A stretch of 31,173 nucleotides of DNA from Thermopetrobacter sp964430935. GTDB taxonomy: Bacteria; Pseudomonadota; Alphaproteobacteria; Rhizobiales; Aestuariivirgaceae. The notes below the pieces were generated by a model, which was not told the origin of the DNA, ran no database searches, and saw only the letters and a list, made by a program, of their open reading frames with translations. The first letter of the stretch is position 1; every line of letters begins with the position of its first letter. This document shows positions 26,563 through 31,173 of this stretch, one piece after another. The translations under genes and the position numbers were made by a program. The stretch spans positions 1 to 31,173 of the forward strand of contig CAYSHK010000075.1 in the NCBI GenBank assembly GCA_964430935.1, read 5' to 3'.

Positions 26563-28428
26563 TCACGGGCGCAGGGGGGCGCAGGCCCGCTCCAGCCATG
26601 CCAGGGTTTCCGCATCCCCTTCCAGAAGGGGCGTGAGAACCGTCCGCACATGCCGGTGATAGTCGTCCAGCCAGGCGCGCTCGTCCGGATCCAGCAGGGC
26701 GGTGTCGATCAGCCTGCGGTCGATGGGACACAGGGTCAGGGTCTCGAAGGACAACATCTCCCGCTCCTCTCCGTCCCGCCTTTCCGGTTCCCTGCACAGG
26801 ATCAGGTTTTCGATGCGGATGCCGTACCGGCCCTCGAGATAGAAGCCCGGCTCGTTGGACGTGATCATTCCGGGGCGGAATTCCGCCCGGCCGATGCGCG
26901 ATATGCTCTGCGGCCCCTCGTGCACGGAAAGAAACGATCCGACGCCGTGTCCCGTGCCGTGGTCGTAGTCCAGTCCCGCGTCCCACAGGAACCGCCGCGC
27001 CAGCACGTCCAGATTGGCGCCCGTGGTGCCTTTCGGAAAACGCACGCGGGAAAGCGCGATCATGCCCTTCAGAACCAGCGTGAAATGGCGGCGCATATCC
27101 GCCTCCGGCTCCAGCCCGGGCGGACCGATGAAAACCGTGCGCGTGACATCCGTCGTGCCGTCGCGGTACTGCCCTCCCGAATCCACGAGATAGAGCTCGC
27201 CGGGGCGCAGGGGGCGGTTGCTCCGTGTCGTCACCCGGTAGTGCACGATGGCGCCGTGCGGACCGGCCGCCGAAATGGTGTCGAACGACAGATCGAAGAG
27301 CGGCTCGCCGGCGCGCTCGGCGGTGTCCACGCGGAACGCCTCCAGCTTCATCGCCGCCGCGATCTCGTCCACGCCTCCATCGGCCGCCGCCGTCTCCAGC
27401 CAGCACAGGAAGCGGGCGAGTGCCGCACCGTCGCGCACGTGCGCGGCCCGCGCCCCAGCCCGTTCGGCCGCCGTCTTGCAGGCCCTGGGCAGCACGCAGG
27501 GATCCCGGCCGTGGACCGGAGAGGCGCCAGCCTCCTCGAGGACGAGCAGAAGCTTTTCCGCCGCATGTCCCTCGTCCACCAGCACCCGCGCGCCCCGCTC
27601 CCCCAACTCCCGCAGGCGCGTCTCCAGGGCATGCGGGGGACGGATGAACGCGACGTCCGAAAGGGCGTCGGAGACCTCCCGCGGCACCTTGCCGGGTTCG
27701 ACGAAAAGCTCCGCCCCGCCCTCCGCGGGTATCAGCGACCAGCCGAGCACCACCGGCGTATGCGGAATGTCGTGGCCACGGATGTTGAACAGCCAGCTCG
27801 TCGACTCCGTGCCGGTGATCAGCGCATGGTCGGCGCCGGCCTCCGCCAGGCGCGAGCGGACGATATCCAGCTTCTCCGCCACCGCCATTCCGGCGAAACG
27901 CACGGGATGGAGGAAGATCCCGCCTTCGGGGGGTGGCGGCCTGTCCTTCCACAGGGTGTCGACGGGATCGGGGAGAACGGGAACGAACGCCGCTCCCTTC
28001 CCCTCGAGCCCGCGCCGCCAGCGGCGCACCTCCCGCCGCGACATCAGCCACGGGTCGAAGCCGGCCCTGTCGCCCTCCCCGAGCCGCCCGGCCAGCCAGT
28101 CGGCCGGCCGGTGGTCGGCCACCGGAAGGACGGTGATCACTTCCGCGTCCACCTGCTCCGCCGCCTGCAGGGTGTAGCGACCGTCCACGAACAGCACCGC
28201 CTCGCGCGCGAGAACCACCAGAAGCCCGGCGGACCCCGTGAAGCCGGTCAGCCACGCCAGCCGCTCGTCGCAGGCGCGCAGATACTCGTTCCGCCAGGCG
28301 TCGGTGCGCGGAAGAACCCATGCGGCAAGCCCCTCCGCGGCCATCCACCGCCTCAGGGCGGCGATGCGCTCCCGCGCCATCTCCGGCTGCGAGACGTCCT
28401 CGAAACTCTGAAATCCGCTTCTCTTCAT
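26563..28428 (-). CDS. Aminopeptidase P / Xaa-Pro aminopeptidase family (M24B)
   Basis: This 621-aa protein has the long, three-domain form of aminopeptidase P. Two creatinase-type N-terminal domains (from RIAALRRWMAAEGL, with FTGSAGLLVV) precede the pita-bread catalytic domain. Metal ligands are recognisable in LYLVDSGGQYRDGTTDVTRT (two Asp), GTGHGVGSFLSVHEGP (His), ITSNEPGFYLEGRYG (Glu) and IRIENLIL (Glu). It removes N-terminal residues before proline using two divalent metals. I chose the ATG at 28428; a TTG two codons upstream is possible. A GGAGGC/GCCTCC hairpin (26542-26557) just after the stop may help end transcription. No signal peptide is seen, so it is cytoplasmic. Confidence 0.93.
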   Translation of the reverse strand: MKRSGFQSFEDVSQPEMARERIAALRRWMAAEGLAAWVLPRTDAWRNEYLRACDERLAWLTGFTGSAGLLVVLAREAVLFVDGRYTLQAAEQVDAEVITVLPVADHRPADWLAGRLGEGDRAGFDPWLMSRREVRRWRRGLEGKGAAFVPVLPDPVDTLWKDRPPPPEGGIFLHPVRFAGMAVAEKLDIVRSRLAEAGADHALITGTESTSWLFNIRGHDIPHTPVVLGWSLIPAEGGAELFVEPGKVPREVSDALSDVAFIRPPHALETRLRELGERGARVLVDEGHAAEKLLLVLEEAGASPVHGRDPCVLPRACKTAAERAGARAAHVRDGAALARFLCWLETAAADGGVDEIAAAMKLEAFRVDTAERAGEPLFDLSFDTISAAGPHGAIVHYRVTTRSNRPLRPGELYLVDSGGQYRDGTTDVTRTVFIGPPGLEPEADMRRHFTLVLKGMIALSRVRFPKGTTGANLDVLARRFLWDAGLDYDHGTGHGVGSFLSVHEGPQSISRIGRAEFRPGMITSNEPGFYLEGRYGIRIENLILCREPERRDGEEREMLSFETLTLCPIDRRLIDTALLDPDERAWLDDYHRHVRTVLTPLLEGDAETLAWLERACAPLRP

Positions 28429-28760
28429 GGTCAAGCCCTACTCCCTGCCGCGGACGCCGGCAATCGCCCTTTCACTGCACGGAGAACCGGCCCGCGCGCA
28501 AGCCCCTCAGGGGAAGGACCGCGGAACGGCCCCGGAAACGCGCCGCAAATTATGAAAAAAGTGTGACAGCGGCTTCGTGGGAACCGGAAAAAGCCATTTT
28601 CTCTCATGGTGTTATGGAAAATCATGAGCTATGCATCCAGTGCATATCTGGCTTGCCGTATTTGCTATTGTACGCACCGCCGCGCGGGGACATATAGGAG
28701 ACACGAAACGGGGCCGACGCCCCACATGAATTCCTCTGGACCTTGAAGGAGGTCGGACCG
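28429..28760. other. Divergent intergenic region, 332 bp
   Basis: This is the only gene-free stretch longer than 300 bp. The half near 28550-28700 is clearly more AT-rich than the rest of the window. It contains ATGCA-TCCAG-TGCAT (28631-28645), a small inverted repeat, and GGGGC-CGAC-GCCCC (28710-28723), a leader hairpin just before the DUF1127 ribosome-binding site. A weak promoter candidate for DUF1127 is TTGTAC (28669-28674), 18 bp, then TATAGG (28693-28698), giving a leader of about 56 nt. No ORF with credible coding character was found. Confidence 0.45.
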
Positions 28761-28964
28761 ATGTCGATCCTCACCCATGCACACGATCATCACCATGTGT
28801 CCCCGACCGAGGCCGTGATGAACGCCGTGCGCACCGCCTTCCACGCCGTCGTCGACTGGCACCGCAAGCGCAGGGCGGAAGCCGAGCTGATGGAGATGGA
28901 CGACCGCATGCTGGCCGACCTCGGCATCACGCGCGGCGAGATCCACGAAAAGGTCTGGGGCTGA
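28761..28964 (+). CDS. DUF1127 domain small protein with His-rich N-terminus
   Basis: The 67-aa product ends in the DUF1127 motif, MDDRMLADLGITRGEI, after a basic helix WHRKRRAEAEL. The N-terminus is histidine-rich (THAHDHHHVSP), with five His in residues 6-12, possibly metal-binding. The start is set by GAAGGAGGT (28745-28753), the strongest Shine-Dalgarno sequence I saw here, 7 nt before ATG. Small DUF1127 proteins in Agrobacterium and Rhodobacter have been linked to RNA turnover and phosphate or stress responses; that role here is by analogy. It is monocistronic with a perfect intrinsic terminator downstream, which suggests abundant expression. Confidence 0.88.
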   Translation: MSILTHAHDHHHVSPTEAVMNAVRTAFHAVVDWHRKRRAEAELMEMDDRMLADLGITRGEIHEKVWG

Positions 28965-29054
28965 CGGACACGAGTTTCCCTCCCTCTGACGAACCAAGCC
29001 AGGAACAGAAGTTTCTTCCCTCCCTCTTCTTCTTTCCTCCCTGGCTTCACACTG

Positions 29055-29085
29055 GACCCGGCTTCTTCAAGCCGGGTCTTTTTTT
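29055..29085 (+). terminator. Strong intrinsic terminator after the DUF1127 gene
   Basis: GACCCGGCTT (29055-29064), loop CTTC, AAGCCGGGTC (29069-29078) form a perfect 10-bp stem with a UUCG-like tetraloop, followed by seven T (29079-29085). It ends the DUF1127 transcript and lies 10 bp before the convergent DUF454 stop. It is the clearest terminator in the window. Confidence 0.93.
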
Positions 29086-29094
29086 GCCCGCCGC

Positions 29095-29463
29095 TCACCC
29101 TCCGCGCAGCGTGGGCCGGGTCAGGACGAACCAGCCGCCATAGCCGATGAAGGCGAGCGCCGGCACCTGCAACCAGGCGGAAGCCCCGGAGAAGAGCAGG
29201 ATCCAGCCCCCGCTGAGCGTCATCGCCGTCAGCGCCACCGCCTTGGTCCTGGCCGGTATGGCCCCATGCCGCTTCCATTCCCGCACCGCGCGCCCGAAGC
29301 GCGGATGGTGGTACAGGGCGTCGTGCAACCGCTGCGAGGAATTCGAGAACGCCCACAGGGCGACCAGCATGAAGGGAACCGTCGGCAGGACCGGCAGGAA
29401 GATCCCGACCACGCCGAGCAGGAAGGCCGAGATCCCGAGCCCCCCGTAGAGAAGACGCTTCAC
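29095..29463 (-). CDS. YbaN-like DUF454 inner-membrane protein
   Basis: This 122-aa protein fits the YbaN / DUF454 family: LLYGGLGISAFLLGVVGIFLPVLPTVPF, then FMLVALWAFSNSSQRLHDALYHHPRFGRAVREW (each part conserved) and two more hydrophobic segments. It is a small inner-membrane protein with no settled function. The GTG start overlaps the prmA stop as GTGA, making it the last gene of the pentapeptide / 57-aa / prmA / DUF454 operon. The strong terminator of the convergent DUF1127 gene lies just beyond its stop. Confidence 0.85.
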   Translation of the reverse strand: MKRLLYGGLGISAFLLGVVGIFLPVLPTVPFMLVALWAFSNSSQRLHDALYHHPRFGRAVREWKRHGAIPARTKAVALTAMTLSGGWILLFSGASAWLQVPALAFIGYGGWFVLTRPTLRGG

Positions 29464-30365
29464 ATGCCGCCGCAACGCGCCACACCTCCCCGGCCCAGCA
29501 GCAGCGTGCTCCACTCCCCGAGGCGGATCCGCCCCAGAGGCCGAAGCCCATGGGCCGTGAACCGCGCGAGAACCGCGTTTTCCTGCGCCCGGAGCAGACC
29601 GGAGAGCACCACGTGGCCATCCCGCGCCGTGCAACGCGCCAGATCTGCCGCCATGCGCCGCAACGGCCCCGCGAGAATGTTGGCCAGCACCAGATCGTAG
29701 GGTACGGCGTTCCGGATCACGGAATGCCGCGTGCCCGGAGCGACGAGGAAACGGATGAACGGCGCCGCCTCGTTCCGCCGGGCGTTGTCGCGGGCCGTCC
29801 GTACCGCCACCGGGTCGATGTCCGAAGCGACGACGGGAACGCGCCACAACCTCGCCGCGGCGATGGCCAGAACGCCGGTTCCCGTTCCCACGTCCAGCAC
29901 GCGGCGCGGGCGCCGGGTGCGGGCGATCCGCTCCATGGCCAGCAGGCATCCCCGGGTGGTGCCGTGATGTCCGGTGCCGAATGCCACGCCCGCATCTATC
30001 TCCAGGGGAACGCCGCCGACGGGCCGTCTGTGCCGGTCGTGCGATCCATGGATGAAGAAACGGCCGGCCACCACGGGCTCCAGTCCCTTCAGGCTCTCGG
30101 CCACCCAGTCCACATCCGGCAGCGGCCGCTCGACGAGATCGCCCTCCGCGAAGCCGCCGGCCGAAAGCGCGTCGGCGAGCGCGGCCATGTCGGGCGGTGC
30201 CGCGTAATAGGCCTCGACCCGCCACAGATCCCGGGCCCCGTCCACCTCCGCGAGGGCCACCGCGGAGGCCTCCGGCCATGCCAGCTCGGACAGCAGGTCG
30301 GCGAGGAATCCCGCCCGTTCCCGGCCCATGGGCCTGCCCACCAGATGCACCGTCTCCGCGCGCAT
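29460..30365 (-). CDS. prmA: Ribosomal protein L11 methyltransferase family
   Basis: This 301-aa SAM-dependent methyltransferase has the PrmA layout. An N-terminal substrate-recognition domain (about residues 1-95) precedes DAGVAFGTGHHGTTRGCLLAM, the SAM motif RRVLDVGTGTGVLAIAAARL, VVASDIDPVAVRTARDN and YDLVLANILAGPL, the last replacing the NPPY-type catalytic motif. It trimethylates L11 in E. coli. The ATG at 30365 lies 2 bp after the 57-aa gene stop, so it is translated from the same message. Confidence 0.93.
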   Translation of the reverse strand: MRAETVHLVGRPMGRERAGFLADLLSELAWPEASAVALAEVDGARDLWRVEAYYAAPPDMAALADALSAGGFAEGDLVERPLPDVDWVAESLKGLEPVVAGRFFIHGSHDRHRRPVGGVPLEIDAGVAFGTGHHGTTRGCLLAMERIARTRRPRRVLDVGTGTGVLAIAAARLWRVPVVASDIDPVAVRTARDNARRNEAAPFIRFLVAPGTRHSVIRNAVPYDLVLANILAGPLRRMAADLARCTARDGHVVLSGLLRAQENAVLARFTAHGLRPLGRIRLGEWSTLLLGRGGVARCGGM

Positions 30366-30367
30366 GT

Positions 30368-30541
30368 TCAGCCTCCCGTCCGTCCCGCCGCGACGTACCG
30401 CGTGAAGACACCCCCGATCACCGCCGCCGCCACGGCCGTTATCAGAAGTTCGGCGGTATCCTCGAGCGCCACGAGCCTGAGCAGCACCTTCACGGCGACG
30501 AACGCCGCCACGGCCACCGCAAGCGCCACCGCCACCCTCAT
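30368..30541 (-). CDS. Small membrane protein, 57 aa, unknown
   Basis: I recognise no family. The ATG at 30541 overlaps the stop of the pentapeptide gene as ATGA, and the stop at 30368 lies 2 bp before prmA. The sequence has two predicted membrane helices, about residues 2-24 (VALAVAVAAFVAVKVLL) and 30-50 (ELLITAVAAAVIGGVF), joined by an acidic turn (LEDTAE), and a short C-terminal tail. The tight fit between neighbours and the hydrophobic pattern argue for a real gene. Function is unknown. Confidence 0.68.
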   Translation of the reverse strand: MRVAVALAVAVAAFVAVKVLLRLVALEDTAELLITAVAAAVIGGVFTRYVAAGRTGG

Positions 30542-31173
30542 CGCGCCCCCCTCCGTAGACCGCTCGCGCCCCGGAAGTCCGTTCCGTCCGTCCGCACGTT
30601 CTCCAGTTTCGCCCCGGCGAACCGCGCGCCGATCATCCGCGCACGCGTCAGCGAGGCCCCGGACAGATTGGCCCCCCTGAAATTCGCGCCGGAGAAGTCG
30701 CTCTCCTCCGCAGCCATGCCCGTCAGTTCCGCGCCGCCGAAATCGGACCAGCGCATGTCCGTGCCGATGACCACCGCGCGCAGCATGTGCGCCCGGCGGA
30801 ACACGCCCCTGTGGAAGCGCGCCTCCTCCATCACCACGTCCTTCATGAAGCTTTCGGAGAAGTCCGCCTCGTCCCCCACCGCGCCGGAGAGCTCCGTGCC
30901 GAACAGGAACGCGCGCCGCAGATCCGCGCCGCGCAGGATCGCACCGGTCAGATTGGTATGGAAGAGATCGGCGCTCTTCAAGTCGGCGAATTCCAGGAAG
31001 CAGCCCGAAAGATCCGCCCATTTCAGACTGGCCATGCGCATGCGCGCCCCGATGAGGTCGCACCCGGACATCCTCGCATTGTCGAACTTCACCCCGGTCA
31101 GATTGCTCCCGTGCAGATCGATCCCGGAAAGGTTCCGGCCGGAAAAGTCGCAGTGCCGGAGATCCGTCTTCGG
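30538..31173 (-). CDS. Pentapeptide-repeat protein (partial, 5' end beyond window)
   Basis: The 211 visible residues are built almost entirely of pentapeptide repeats of the A(D/N)LXX type, for example SGRNLSGIDLHGSNLTG, LKWADLSGCFLEFADLKSADL and FSGANFRGANLSGASL. Such repeats fold into a right-handed quadrilateral beta-helix. The frame runs in at the window edge with no stop, so the start lies beyond 31173; a GTG at 31092 is inside a repeat and is not a convincing start. Some family members mimic DNA and protect gyrase, most have no known role; nothing here favours either. It is the first visible gene of the operon ending in DUF454. Confidence 0.87.
   Translation of the reverse strand, partial: PKTDLRHCDFSGRNLSGIDLHGSNLTGVKFDNARMSGCDLIGARMRMASLKWADLSGCFLEFADLKSADLFHTNLTGAILRGADLRRAFLFGTELSGAVGDEADFSESFMKDVVMEEARFHRGVFRRAHMLRAVVIGTDMRWSDFGGAELTGMAAEESDFSGANFRGANLSGASLTRARMIGARFAGAKLENVRTDGTDFRGASGLRRGAR

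Overview
The window reads as ordinary chromosomal DNA of a GC-rich alphaproteobacterium, probably near the Rhodospirillales; I would not name a genus. The main evidence is a circularly permuted, two-piece tmRNA gene followed directly by an alpha-type sspB. Supporting signs are the fumC / DUF4169 / ribbon-helix-helix trio, a DUF1127 gene, the hflK-hflC-Do protease operon ending next to serB, and uvrC-pgsA-moaD. I saw no insertion sequence, prophage, CRISPR array, or stretch of clearly foreign composition. Genes are tightly packed, and many starts overlap the previous stop as ATGA or GTGA.

Layout. 1-157: 3' end of serB. 217-3823 (minus): hflK-hflC-degP, membrane proteolysis and periplasmic quality control, divergent from a secreted ChaN-like protein (3929-4993). 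5009-5084 (minus): tRNA-Phe(GAA) with encoded CCA and its own promoter. 5231-12057 (minus): a four-gene operon of MoxR AAA+ ATPase, DUF58 protein, BatA-like/DUF4159 membrane protein and a membrane VWA/amidotransferase-like protein; its function is the least known in the window. 12193-14787 (plus): Nudix CoA pyrophosphatase, CCA-adding enzyme and a pteridine-reductase-like SDR, translationally coupled. 14806-18813 (minus): thyA, a TusA-like protein, a 79-aa unknown, folA, fumC, DUF4169 and an RHH protein. 18951-20891: DUF2853 protein, a PEBP-family protein, and a voltage-gated potassium channel with a C-terminal zinc ribbon.

20965-23090 (plus): ssrA, sspB and mepA. tmRNA makes the degradation tag ANDNYAPVAVAA, and SspB delivers tagged proteins to ClpXP. 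23145-26426 (minus): folB-uvrC-pgsA-moaD. 26563-28428 (minus): M24 aminopeptidase P. 28761-28964 (plus): DUF1127 gene with a strong Shine-Dalgarno sequence and a strong intrinsic terminator. 29095-31173 (minus): pentapeptide-repeat protein (cut by the window edge), a 57-aa membrane protein, prmA and a DUF454 protein in one overlapping operon.

Four folate/thymidylate genes (thyA, folA, folB and the pteridine-reductase-like SDR) lie within about 12 kb but in separate operons. The observations most worth following are the precursor structure of the permuted tmRNA, the MoxR/DUF58/DUF4159 operon, the zinc-ribbon channel, the unusual TusA-like gene between thyA and folA, and several palindromes in intergenic regions.
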